Below are positions 25,721 to 36,513 of a stretch of 64,000 nucleotides of DNA, piece after piece. Position numbers and translations under genes: made by a program. Source of the stretch: Atopsyche davidsoni (taxonomy: Eukaryota > Arthropoda > Insecta > Trichoptera > Hydrobiosidae). The stretch is taken from positions 9,897,001-9,961,000 of the forward strand of contig JAILWY010000018.1 in the NCBI GenBank assembly GCA_022113835.1, read 5' to 3'. A model generated the notes under the pieces. It saw nothing but the letters and a program-made list of their open reading frames with translations, did no database searches and was not told the origin of the DNA. Position 1 is the first letter of the stretch. Each line of letters begins with the position of its first letter.

Positions 25721-26550
25721 AAATTAAATCTCAAATGTTTATAAAGATCGTTCTTTCAAAGTTCGGATTACAATACAATTAGACGGAGAGAACGATTAGG
25801 TACGCATTTCACAGAAAAAGGATGGCTTAATAATTCTTAAATTAATTATAACTGGAAACGGAGTTCGTTTATGACAAACTGAGAGTTCCGTTTTAATTCC
25901 GGATGTTGGATTCAAATCCAATTAATTAAAGTTCTATTAAATGACACCGAGCGAATTATTTTTGAGATGATATCTTTATCATAAATATGTAAATGAAAAA
26001 TGGCATTTACACGATGAATTTACGTTTGACAGTTTAAAGTTTTTAATTTAATAAAGTTTATTGTTCCTAAATCTTTGATTTCGTGAAAATCTACATACAG
26101 TGTTTATGTTCATTTAAGCATACTCTTCCGCACACGCTACACGTAAAATGAACGAATCGGCAGTTGAGTAAGTTCCTCCGCCCAGCGCCAATGTATAGTT
26201 GTTAATCAGGATTTTAAAATCAATTAAAAAGTTGTTTGACTAATTATATTAATGTTAAATTTAATAGCACAGTCGTCACAGATATTAAAGTGCTTATCTC
26301 GCCGGAGTGGGGGAGGAGAGGGGCACCTGCACTCCGCGGACCCCGGCCGGTGCCTCGCCCTACATATCAAATATTAATGTTCAGTGCTATCGTACGAGGT
26401 GGTTCATATCATAATTACAGCCCAAAGAGTTACGACTGCCTCATTATCATGTTTAACACCTGGTCACCCGACCTGCCTTGGGCTACACTCTTTTGAAGCC
26501 CGAATAAAATTATACAAAATAGCATCTGATAGATAAATAATTCATAATAC
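25721..26550. other. Non-coding DNA before the transposon
   Basis: AT-rich with a small GC patch at 26295-26360. No gene or repeat supported. Confidence 0.5.
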
Positions 26551-26558
26551 ATGTATAC
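26551..26558. repeat. Target-site duplication, left copy
   Basis: ATGTATAC immediately precedes the left terminal repeat and is repeated exactly after the right end. Eight base pairs is the usual duplication length for hAT-type elements. Confidence 0.85.
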
Positions 26559-26572
26559 TAGGGTGTCCCTTA
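26559..26572 (+). repeat. Left terminal inverted repeat
   Basis: TAGGGTGTCCCTTA, a perfect 14-bp match to the reverse complement of the right end. The following bases diverge from the right end. Confidence 0.88.
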
Positions 26573-26809
26573 AAATTCAAGTTCAATATTTTTTTACGCG
26601 TACCTTCTTAAAAGTTTAGTAATAACCCTATATTGTCTAGAAAAAAATATTAGTTCGATTTATAAACGGTAACCCGTGCCGACTTGCGATTTTAACTTGT
26701 CCATACAAGTTGCGTAAGTACTGCGCTGTGACTTGTAACTGCATGTTTTATTTGTCATTTCATACGTGATTTTTGAGATTAGTAGTGCTCCATTGTTTTG
26801 TGCGTTAAC

Positions 26810-29104
26810 ATGTCGGTGGAATTACGGAGTGATAAACAAAATATTTTCCTTATTGGTTTGCCTAGATATCAAAAAAATGGTGCAAAATTACCATCTAATC
26901 GACAAGTTCTCTCAGTCTTATTTTACAATATTCGTGAGATTAAACTGACTGTTAGTGAAAGTGCAAATCTTGTGATTAGGGAGTGCATCATATATTGGGA
27001 AAAAGCAAGAATTCCAACAAGGGGATTTTCTAACTGCGTGAAGAAACTTGTTGATTTATATCATGTTTGGAGGGAATTGCAAAAAAAATTGTAAGAAAAC
27101 TCAGGTTACGTTCAAGAGACGTGAGAACAATTTCAAAATTGATCTTAATAATTTGTTTGATATTGCACATGCTGATGCTTTTGAGAGAATGAAAATAGAG
27201 GAAGATAAATTATTTTTAATAAAACAGAGAGAACCAGGTCGACCGGGATGCTTAGGTGGTGTTGATAAAAAATTGGCGGAAAAAGAAGATAGATCTAGAC
27301 AACGACGATTGGAAGAAAAGGAAAGGGTTGTAAGACAAAGAGAATCACTAGCTGTTGCATCTACTTCCACCACAAATTACTTAGAAAGGCTAGAAGATTT
27401 AGACGAAGAACAGATCTTGAATTCTGAACTCAGCTTGCTGGACGTTCCCTGCCATGAACAAAGTTCAAAAAGAGGTAGAAAGAATCTTGTAACACCTAAA
27501 CTAGTTTCAGCTTTAGATCGATGCCAGCTAAGTATTAGAGACTCCGTTTACATTCTTAATGCGGTGGTAGAAGCGCTTGGTCTGAGCAGCGATGATTTCC
27601 CTATTAACAAATCCTCGATTCAGCGAATTCGTACTGAAACTAGAAAATCAAGGGCAGAAGCAATAAAATCTGACTTCCAAAACAATGTACCCGACGTAGT
27701 CACAGTCCATTGGGATGGAAAACTATTACCCGGGTTGGATGTACGAAGTTCTAAAGAAGAACGCTTGCCAGTTATTGCTTCGTTTGACGATAAGGAACAG
27801 CTTCTTGCAGTGCCGAAACTAGAACATTCTTCTGGAAAACATCTAGCTAAGGCTGTCTCAACAGCTCTCTTTGACTGGAACCTTCACGATAAAGTACAAA
27901 TAATGTGCTGCGACACAACAGCTTCCAATACTGGCCGTTTCAATGGAGCTTGTGCTATTTTGGAGCAAACTTTAGGAAGAGAATTGCTGCTTTTCGCCTG
28001 TCGTCATCATGTTTATGAATTGGTCCTAAAAGCTGTCTTTGAAAGCAAAATTAAGCAAATTACTTGTAGCCCAGATATTCCAATGTTTAAAAAGTTCAGA
28101 TAAAATTGGAAAAACATCGACGCTAGTAACATTGAACCATCTCTTAATTTCGTAAAACAACGTGTTGCCGAGACAGACATTCAAGCTTTGTTAATATTTT
28201 ATAAGGCAGAATTAGACAAAGGTTATGTAAGAGATGACTACCGCGAATTGGTCGAACTGTGCGTAATATTTTTGGGAGGAGACACAGAGGAAAAATTAAA
28301 ACTAAGGCCCCCCCGGAGCAATGCATCAGGCTCGCTGGATGGTGAGAGCGATCTATTCTTTAAAAATATGTTCACTTCAGTCACAATGCAGAATAACTGC
28401 GAAGGACAAAAAGCCTCTACAAGATGTTTGCTTATTTGTCGTGGTGTTGTATGTTAAACCTTGGCTCGAATGTACAGTGGCGATCAAAGCACCTAACCAA
28501 GATTTGCGCTTCTTGAAGATGTTAAAAGAGTACGAAAAAGTTGACGCAACAATTTCTAATGCTTCTATAAGCAAGTTTAGCCATCACTTGTGGTATTTAT
28601 GTGAAGAGACAGTTATTCTATCACTGTTTGATGATGAAGTTGATAACCAAACTAAAAAGAAAATGATTGCCAACTTCAACCGGGACAAAACCTCAGATTT
28701 TAGCAAACGCTATGACCCGTCAAAGGAAGAACTGCCCCAAAGGTTGTTTGGTAAGTTTAATTGACTTTTTGTGATATATTTAAATTGTTGTAGATTTATT
28801 TGTTATTTATCTTATTTTCCTTTTTTTTCCAGGCAAAACACTGGATAATTTCGTATCGGAAAAGAGCAAACAATTTTTATCACGACTGCAGATCGACGAC
28901 AGTTTTCTAAAGGAAGATGTATCTTCCTGGAATAATAATGCTGCTTTTCTGGAAGCTAAAAGAAAAATAAGTTATTTGAGAGTTGTGAATGATACTGCTG
29001 AAAGGGCTGTTAAAATGATGCAAGATTTTAACGGACTTATCACGGCTGAAGAAGAACAAAAACAGTTCTTGCTGCGCTGTGTCCAGGAACATAGAAAATT
29101 GTAA
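26810..29104 (+). pseudogene. hAT-like transposase, two exons, frameshifted
   Basis: This would encode a transposase of about 737 residues that excises and reinserts the surrounding element. Its RNase H-like fold is inferred from spaced motifs. They are an Asp in VTVHWDGK (codon 27714-27716), an Asp in CCDTTASNTG (27912-27914), the ACRHH Cys/His motif (from 27996) and a Glu in NDTAERAV (29000-29002), which corresponds to the hAT SER/VFS region. The order D, D, CxxH, E is that of hAT transposases. The start is ATG 26810, after the left repeat. Reading is broken three times: +1 in an A8 run at 27081-27088, TAA at 28101-28103, and +1 in a C7 run at 28308-28314. Exon 2 (28833-29104) is intact and ends in TAA. 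The family is one seen as uncharacterised proteins in many invertebrate genomes; this recollection was not checked. Confidence 0.8.
28751..28832 (+). other. Intron in the transposase gene
   Basis: Donor GTAAGT at 28751, acceptor TTTTTTTTCCAG ending at 28832, 82 bp. Removing it joins a split Gly codon and continues directly into KTLDNFV. This is a typical short insect intron and evidence of a eukaryotic, spliced transposase. Confidence 0.8.
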
Positions 29105-29428
29105 AAAAACTGTCGGACTGTAAAAAAACAACTCTAAAAAAAAGTTACTCTGGCTGATTGTTATTACTTTATGTTTTTGATTAAAGATTAATGTTCATCT
29201 AATTGAATTTTTACTATTATTTACTTAATTTATTGCATTTATAATGATTTTATACCAGACCGAAATATCAAGACAAAACACGTTTTTTACTAAACTTTGA
29301 AGCTCGGTCGGCACTGGTTGCAATTATGCTAGAAAGATGAAATTTTATATTTAAGACTCTTATAGCATTACTAAAAAAAGTAGAGGGTACCCATTTCGAA
29401 ATTTGAAAAAAAAATTTTTTTGGTCATA

Positions 29429-29442
29429 TAAGGGACACCCTA
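29429..29442 (-). repeat. Right terminal inverted repeat
   Basis: TAAGGGACACCCTA, the reverse complement of the left terminus. Directly followed by the right target-site duplication. Confidence 0.88.
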
Positions 29443-29450
29443 ATGTATAC
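29443..29450. repeat. Target-site duplication, right copy
   Basis: ATGTATAC, identical to 26551-26558. Confidence 0.85.
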
Positions 29451-30101
29451 CTTAATAATAATTCCGGTATATTTTACAATTTTTTAAGCACTCAATTTGG
29501 CGCGCGTCGATACGCATAATTTCGCATCATGTATTTAAACACAAATATCAGGTCTTATTAATTTATTCCAGATAAATAATATGTTATTTTGTATTTCATA
29601 GCTTCTACAAAATAAATTTCAAATAACCCCGAGGTGTATTACGATCTAATAATTTAAATAAAAAGATAATATACACCCGGGATAACAGTACTTCCGGCGC
29701 GATATTTTGAAGCACGATTTTTGCAGAATTGTCACACATATTACACAACATATAGATTAGGCCTCATCTCTGATTTTGCAGTCCGACTCATCTTCAGTCG
29801 GCGGAATATACATATTCATCATTTTCCGTCCCCTTCTCAGAGGAAAAAAGGCATTTAAGCCGAGTATTTTGCCCGAACGTATATAATTCGCGCAGGAGCA
29901 GCGAGCGGAATGTTCCGGAGACCGCGGCGGTCGGACAGAATGCTCACTTGCCGCTTGGAATAACTTTTGCCGACAAATTTCTCGCACCAATGAAACAGAA
30001 ATTACGTTCTGAATTCTAAATTTCTTTTCATCGCCATTCCGAAATATCGGAAATAAAAATGGAAAATAAAACCAACTTTTTATACAAATCGATGCTTTGA
30101 G
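29451..30101. other. Non-coding DNA between mobile elements
   Basis: AT-rich flanks with a GC-richer centre (29760-29960). The open minus frame 29757-30140 (127 codons) runs through that centre but has no recognisable domain; its 5' end enters the tRNA-derived composite. Not called as a gene. Confidence 0.45.
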
Positions 30102-30112
30102 TAAGTATATAA

Positions 30113-30411
30113 ATGTGATTAAGCATATTTTTTCACACATTGAAAACGATTAAAGAAAACTCTCAGAAAATATCATCGTGACTTGTGAGGGATTCGAACC
30201 CACATCCCCAAGCTTTCATGGCCGGTGCATTTATCCAACTATGCTAACGAGCCACTGCAATTTAGTGAGAATTTTTAATAATCATATTCTACATATGAAC
30301 TAATATGCTCGGGCTAATCAATATTTAATGATTTGCAAACACTGGACTTTTTAATTAAAGTAACAAGTGAAGCATTTTTATATCCAAAGCTGGTTATTAT
30401 TATTTTTAAAA
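30113..30411. repeat. Direct repeat, copy A (299 bp)
   Basis: Identical by eye to 30515-30813 at a constant offset of 402 bp. Contains a tRNA-like body on the minus strand. Confidence 0.85.
30177..30255 (-). repeat. tRNA-like body, copy A
   Basis: On the minus strand it starts GTGGCTC, has an A-box (TTAGCATAGTTGG), a D-stem GCAT/ATGC, a perfect B-box GGTTCGAATCC (plus 30190-30200) and ends GTCAC, which pairs with the 5' GTGGC. The anticodon arm pairs poorly and no position 33-U with a sensible anticodon fits. I therefore call a tRNA-derived SINE head or tRNA pseudogene, not a functional tRNA. Confidence 0.65.
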
Positions 30412-30447
30412 TCTATTGATGTTTAGCCGAGACGCGCACCATTCAAT

Positions 30448-30692
30448 TATTTTAATTTAGATTAATGTTAATCAGGATGCGTATTTATTTACCCATGCAG
30501 GTATTAGTATGTTTATGTGATTAAGCATATTTTTTCACACATTGAAAACGATTAAAGAAAACTCTCAGAAAATATCATCGTGACTTGTGAGGGATTCGAA
30601 CCCACATCCCCAAGCTTTCATGGCCGGTGCATTTATCCAACTATGCTAACGAGCCACTGCAATTTAGTGAGAATTTTTAATAATCATATTCT
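30448..30692. repeat. Inverted repeat, left arm (245 bp)
   Basis: Pairs with 30813-31057; coordinates of matching bases always sum to 61505, so there is no indel. Spacer 30693-30812. Confidence 0.85.
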
Positions 30693-30813
30693 ACATATGA
30701 ACTAATATGCTCGGGCTAATCAATATTTAATGATTTGCAAACACTGGACTTTTTAATTAAAGTAACAAGTGAAGCATTTTTATATCCAAAGCTGGTTATT
30801 ATTATTTTTAAAA
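30515..30813. repeat. Direct repeat, copy B (299 bp)
   Basis: Same sequence as copy A. Its inner part is also the left arm of the hairpin. Confidence 0.85.
30579..30657 (-). repeat. tRNA-like body, copy B
   Basis: Same sequence and motifs as copy A, shifted by 402 bp. Confidence 0.65.
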
Positions 30814-31057
30814 GAATATGATTATTAAAAATTCTCACTAAATTGCAGTGGCTCGTTAGCATAGTTGGATAAATGCACCGGCCATGAAAGCTTGGGGATG
30901 TGGGTTCGAATCCCTCACAAGTCACGATGATATTTTCTGAGAGTTTTCTTTAATCGTTTTCAATGTGTGAAAAAATATGCTTAATCACATAAACATACTA
31001 ATACCTGCATGGGTAAATAAATACGCATCCTGATTAACATTAATCTAAATTAAAATA
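30813..31057. repeat. Inverted repeat, right arm (245 bp)
   Basis: Reverse complement of 30448-30692. A transcript through both arms would fold into a long double-stranded stem. Confidence 0.85.
30848..30926 (+). repeat. tRNA-like body, copy C (inverted)
   Basis: Plus-strand copy of the same tRNA-like body; B-box at about 30903-30913. Transcription by pol III would run toward 31057. Confidence 0.65.
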
Positions 31058-31067
31058 AGTATATAAA

Positions 31068-33240
31068 GTTAATGAAAATAGGATTTACGAAATGGAATTG
31101 AACATGTTGGTAGAAACGGAAGGCGTTCTTCCTGTGTTACTCCCCATTTACATACATAAACAAATAAAATTATATTATTATGTAAAATAAATATATTTAC
31201 AAATAATGTGTACGTACCATATAGTTTTATAAGGATATTTACCGTTTGTTTTTCAATAAAAAAACAGATATTTACTGTTTTAAGCAAACGTCATATTATA
31301 AAATTAAATTAAACGTCGTTATTGATAATAGCAATTTTACCAATCAAGGATTTGTATATATGCTCTCTAGCTCTTCTATTCCCAAGTACATTAATTTCGT
31401 ATAAACATAAATCATTAAATCAAAAAGATTTTTACCCTCATTTACATGAGTTGAATAATAAGTTAAATAAATAGTAAAGACGTAACAAGGATACGACATG
31501 CCAGCGATCTTCACTATTTCTATCATCGTATTGTATTCAATATGAGTATATGTAGGATAAGTAAAAATCTCCAAATCAGTCGATATTTTTTCTAGAATTT
31601 TCCAAAAGATAAAAAGACTGAAGCTCCAGGATCGCATTCACCACACGTACTTTCAACATCATTTTCGAGTACAGGAAACCTCCCCTAATCCTCTCATACT
31701 TCCCCTCATCCTATTTATATAACGCTGCAATTATTTTTTTATTGTTTTGAGTTTATGTATTATACATACCGATAGCGTGCAGCGGGGACATGCGATGCAT
31801 GAAAGGCTGACTAATAACGAGGTGTGTTTCTGTTATTAAGAGCCAGTCCAGTGTTTGACGAGATCGAGTCCTGCCTCTGGTAATGAAAGTAAATTATATT
31901 TCCATGCAGTCTTATATCCATATGCTTTACATAAACTGTTGGTTGGATATTTTTTCTATAAAATATAGTTAGTGCGTCTTTAGGATTCAGCAACATAAAC
32001 GAATATTTCTAGTTCCATCGTTAGTTAATCCATATTTGACATAAGTTTGGAATGAGTGTATCGTTCATAAGAGTTTATTACCAATACTTTGTCACCAGCA
32101 ACTGCATAGTCAATGCCTAGAGTCCTTTGGATACCGCCGTGATGGGAGATGAGACGCATCGTGAGAGCAGGAGATTCCTGTGGAAATCACGACATTCAGA
32201 GAGTGACCACGAAAGCCTTCCGAGACAAATAAAATAAAATAAGGATTAAATAATAATTTCCATTAAAAATATTATTTCAAGGCAGGATGTATATCTTTCC
32301 GTAAGAACGTGTAATTGAATGGGGTATTTTATTTCCCAGTTTGTGGGATAATTATTTGTAAACGAAGGTATTTGTATTTATAGTTAAGTCAAATTATCGA
32401 AAATCGTTCCGACCGCAACAACGACTCTGGCCCGAGTAACCACTTAAATTATGTTCCCGTAATTATACGTTTTAAATTTATTTTCACGTGACTAAAGTTG
32501 TGCTTATCGTTACCTTTATGGGATACTTCGTTTTTTTCTATACGACCAGTAAAAGCTAATATTAAATTTTACACTTCAAAGCTTGTACCGTATTTGCGTT
32601 TTTTGTTTTTGTCTTCAGAACTGTGTGTCTTAATTGACATGTTGTTGTTGTTTACGTCTATAGTAATATTGCTTAACTTTATATATTTGTAAATTTATGA
32701 TTTTAGTAAAACGATATATATATATTCGAAATAAATAAAACGTATCGAAAGGTAAAGGTCTTCGAATTAGTGACACTGCATTTATAAGCATGTCCATAAA
32801 AAAACGTTAGTAAAAAATAAAACATTTTTAATTATTTAAACAAATGTATATAGCGTAGTGGTAAAACTGAAAGAATTGTTTTTTTTATTGTTGAAATTGC
32901 TTTGTCTCTTTTTTACTACAGGCTATTTCAGTGAGAAAAATCTACTTTAATGATATTCCTAATTAAAATGTTTACTCGGCATACAAAATCCATGTGTACA
33001 AATTACGGAATAAATTGATTACTGAACATGGCTTTATCGAGTTTCTATATTCAACTTATTTTTCAATCTGTATATAGTTGGTATTTACTTCTGGGGTTAT
33101 AATTAGATTTAAGTGAATTATAAATAATAAAAAAAACTGTTGATTTGCTTCTCTATTCACGCAACTCACAACGGTGACCGAGAAATCATACACTCGCCAA
33201 CATATAATAGACGTAATCTCCAGTTATTAGTGCACGAGTG
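31068..33240. other. AT-rich non-coding DNA
   Basis: Nothing recognisable beyond short AT tracts near 32716-32724. A mildly GC-rich patch at 31780-31880 and another at 32100-32220 have no open frames of note. Confidence 0.55.
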
Positions 33241-33860
33241 TTAACACGCAAGAAATGTGCAGAAAAGTGAGGCCCCGGGATGAAGCGCAGTGGCGTCCCG
33301 CGGCCTCCGCTTTCCTACACGGCATCACACTTCCACAAGTGAGCCCCTGGAAGGTGGAGACGGAGACGGAGACGGAGACGGAGACGGAGACGGAGACGGA
33401 GACGGAGACGGAGACGGAGACGGAGACGGAGACGGAGACGGAGACGGAGACGCGGGCCAGGGGTGCATGACGTCACAGCCGACCGCGGCCATCACGGCGG
33501 GGGCGGCCGCTAGCGGAACAACGAGCAGCTCGAAAATTGAGCAATTTAGAATCTGCGCGGCTGGCGTGCATAAAAATTTGCATTAATGGTGGGACTAGGA
33601 GCGGGCTAAGTGGTCGATAGCCCTCGCGGTCGTTTGTATTCAGCGAGTCGTCCTCTGCGCAATAAATCCACCCTTATTGCCATCAATAATAAGGGCGGCG
33701 GTCGCGTGGCTGCGAGCTTTCATTCCGCCTGTAATCCTGGGAAGGAGCTTTCGGTGAAACGCTCCGCTTTTAAGCGCCTGAATTGACGCTTTTTTTATAG
33801 GAGTATTTGCTTTTTGTCTACGCTCAAGGATTAGTAGTAAGCACACCATGTTGCGTTGAT
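33241..33860. other. GC-rich island with hexamer repeat, CRE and POU octamer
   Basis: GC-rich block beginning just before the GGAGAC repeat. It includes a perfect CRE (TGACGTCA, 33468-33475) and, at 33576-33583, an inverted octamer ATTTGCAT followed by a homeodomain-type ATTAAT core. Frames open across the hexamer repeat encode only dipeptide-like repeats. Likely regulatory or simply repeat-rich; no coding evidence. Confidence 0.35.
33356..33451 (+). repeat. (GGAGAC)16 microsatellite
   Basis: Sixteen perfect hexamer units without interruption. Purine-rich on the plus strand (five of six bases). Such perfect arrays are unstable and usually polymorphic. Confidence 0.95.
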
Positions 33861-34830
33861 GTTTTATGAGTACTCAGATACAAGTTTTACTTTTCGATTA
33901 AAATAATAAAAATAGAGTCAAACCTTATATCAGTCTATTAGATATTAATTTAACAAGATAGCGATTAAGTTACAGGGGCGATATAAAAGAGGAGAAATTA
34001 TAGCTATCATGATTTTAACCATTCTGAATTATTTACACATAAGGATAGAATTATTTTTCAACTATTCAATTTCTATTTTGCATTTAGGTAAACACTTGAT
34101 AAAAATTTTCCCACCGTTTCGATAAACATGATCAAAGTTTACATAGTTTTACTTCCACAAAAAAATTTTTTTTTGTTATGAATAATGTATTTTCATTATT
34201 GTTGATAATATAAATTTTGTAACACCGGTCATGCTGATGCAATATGTACAATAAAAACTTGATTTGACTGTAACAAATTTTGGGTTTGTTACAGTCAAAC
34301 AAACATGGCTAAGATTTAGTTATTTACTTGTTATTAGTTTTCAACATCGTATGTTATTTACACAATATATATGAGAAATTAACGCATTTTTCTGTCCAAG
34401 TAATCTCTAGTACTTATTATTTTTAAAAAACACAAATAGCGTGTACCCACTTACTTTCATTTCAAAAGCAGAGTTTGTACGTTTGTTCTTCTGGCGGTTA
34501 AAGTAGACTAATTTACATGGTTATAAAGTTGTTTTTAATCTTTAATTATCAAAATACACAACCGTGATATCAGATTTGAATTCTCATTTATAAAATAAGT
34601 CACTTAATGTACATTTCCCAATGGAAGTTATACACAACAGCATCTGAAAGATACTCCAAAATTAGCAAAACTCTATTTATTCACTCGGAAGCATCCGTGG
34701 GGTATGGAAAACGTTGTTGCTAAGTCAAATCGTGTAGTTAATTCGAATTTATGTGTAAGGTTCAGAACGCTGTATGAGCCCTCGACTGTGGCATTGCATT
34801 ACAAGTCTTAATCGCATCTAATTTAGGATT
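33861..34830. other. AT-rich non-coding DNA with a perfect hairpin
   Basis: Only the inverted repeat at 34263-34299 stands out. No gene. Confidence 0.55.
34263..34299. repeat. Perfect 15-bp stem-loop
   Basis: Arms TTTGACTGTAACAAA (34263-34277) and its exact reverse complement (34285-34299) around a 7-base loop. Too short for a pre-microRNA. Could be a structured RNA, a small foldback remnant or a protein-binding palindrome. Confidence 0.8.
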
Positions 34831-36430
34831 TAATTCGCCCGAGGCCGACGCTCGCTGGCGGAGCTCTATCGAGCCACATACAAGCTGTTACCCGGCAAAG
34901 CAATTTCAAAATAATGTCTGCAGAAATGGAAATTTTTGCTCCGTATCTGCTGCGAGCTCCGAGGTAATGGGACGCTCCGTTTACGTGAATCATGGCTCGC
35001 CAACTACCTCCGCACAATGGCTTTATTGTTTTCTATCGGAATAATCATAGTTTACGAAGAACAGTTCTGCGAACCTCCAGGGTGATAATTTATAAAGCAG
35101 CAGCTCTCTTATTATGTATTCAACTACACGTTTGCTATTCACAAGACGATCGTATTGTAAGAGTGAAGAACGAGCCAGATTTGGAAGCGAGATGAGAAAT
35201 ATCTACCAACCTATTATTGAACAAAAAAATTAAGAAAAATATAACGATTTTATTCTATGCAAGTGTTGTGATTTTAATAACGCCCGTTTTAATTGCATCT
35301 CCTGAAATAGCAGGAGCTTCCAGCGAGTCCTCAGCAGACGCCCGGGTAGAATATCGCGATTATCGCCATAATTCATCAAGGTTTCAAATTTTAATTGCGC
35401 GAGCTTAAATTTAATACGGGCGATGTAATAAACCACATTTTATTTATACAGCTATTATCCCAATTTGGAACGAAGCGAGGTTTTACTAATTATTTTCATT
35501 TCAAAATACTTAATGAGAGGAGATATAACGTTAGCACTGCAGGGGTGGGTCAACTTTCAGGCTTCAAAAATTGCTCTCTGGGTAAAAGATAACGATCGAA
35601 AATTCCTGAATACCTGGTTAATGTGCCTATAATTTATTTTATTCTTTGGGGCTATTTATATTTTTTTCCAATATCCGAGCCAACAAACTAGGTATGTTCT
35701 ATTCTGTACCAATTATTTGCACTCAATACATAAATTTTCAAAATGTTAGTTGTGTCAAAGAGCCGGATATTGTATGCCTCGAGAGCTATGCAGTTTTTGT
35801 TTTTACTAATAATTTTATGTTTCTTCATTCATAAAACTATATCTACTGTCTGTAGTATCCTTTAATCTGATTTGCTTTGAGAACTTGCTCTCAAAGATGT
35901 GTCGTAACCTCGTTACTATCTTAGATTTCACATTGTGCCATGTTAGCCATAATTCAGAAATAAAATTAAGGATGTCATTACGAATATTACAAAAAGATCA
36001 ATACATTTTGTTTTATTTCAAAATGTAACTTTTGAACGATATTATTTTAGGCCTACGTCTGTAAATATACATGTGAAACTACAAAAAAGGATCGGCTATA
36101 ACTTTGTGTGATTTTGCTGGCGGTTTAAACACCCCTGACCTAAGGGCCAGGATCCCGGGCCAGGCTTTCATCGCTACACGCCGCGTTTACACTGGAGGGT
36201 GGTGGCGGGCGGGGATTACGATTGCCTGAAGTGTGATATGAGACGAGATTTTAATCTCGAGGGGCCATAACCGCCGCCGTACATTCGAAGGATATCATTA
36301 AAGGCGAGGACGAATGACTCGCGCCGGGCCAGACTCACAATCGGTGACATGTTACAAACTCGTAACTCGGCTTTATGAGTTTGCTCCAAGTTTAATGCTA
36401 TGGGCGTCTTTATGTGTGAGATAAACAATA
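34831..36430. other. Non-coding DNA with GC-richer patches
   Basis: Patches near 34840-35000, 35300-35370 and 36110-36390 are GC-richer, the last with a G-rich stretch GGTGGTGGCGGGCGGGG around 36199. Open frames are short and domain-free. Nothing else is seen. Confidence 0.45.
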
Positions 36431-36513
36431 ATATATTATATATGAGACTATGTAGTATTATTATATTATTATAGGATATCAGAACTACTGATATCTTATA
36501 TATTTCACATATT

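Larger units (their letters stand above)
26559..29442 (+). mobile_element. hAT-like DNA transposon, 2.9 kb, structurally complete
   Basis: Both ends carry the 14-bp inverted repeat TAGGGTGTCCCTTA (26559-26572 and 29429-29442), flanked by an 8-bp target-site duplication. The TAGGG start fits hAT terminal repeats. Two subterminal motifs are also mirrored: AAAGTTTAGTAA at 26611-26622 with its reverse complement at 29287-29298, and GTGCCGAC at 26676-26683 with its complement at 29308-29315. The interior is filled by one transposase gene with a single intron. Perfect ends and duplication point to a fairly recent insertion. Confidence 0.88.
30102..31067. mobile_element. Composite of three tRNA-derived repeats with hairpin
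   Basis: The 12-bp sequence TAAGTATATAAA occurs at both edges (30102-30113 and 31056-31067) like a target-site duplication. Between them lie a direct repeat of 299 bp (30113-30411 and 30515-30813) and an inverted repeat of 245 bp (30448-30692 against 30813-31057) with a 120-bp spacer. No mismatch was seen between copies. Each copy contains a tRNA-like pol III promoter region. The arrangement suggests a SINE or tRNA-bearing element duplicated and inverted recently, or a template-switch product; an assembly artefact is also possible. Confidence 0.75.

Noticed and set aside
27061..27110. A second intron in the transposase gene explaining the frame change near 27090
   Set aside because: The only GT...AG pair (GTAAGAAAACTCAG) would be an impossible 14-bp intron, whereas removing one A from the A8 run restores the frame.
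30177..30926. Three functional tRNA genes
   Set aside because: A-box and B-box are good, but the anticodon arm does not pair and no sensible anticodon with U33 fits; the flanking repeated DNA points to SINE-type copies.
33255..33586. Two overlapping plus-strand open frames with Glu-Thr and Gly-Asp repeats
   Set aside because: They are translations of the GGAGAC array; no non-repetitive conserved sequence supports coding.
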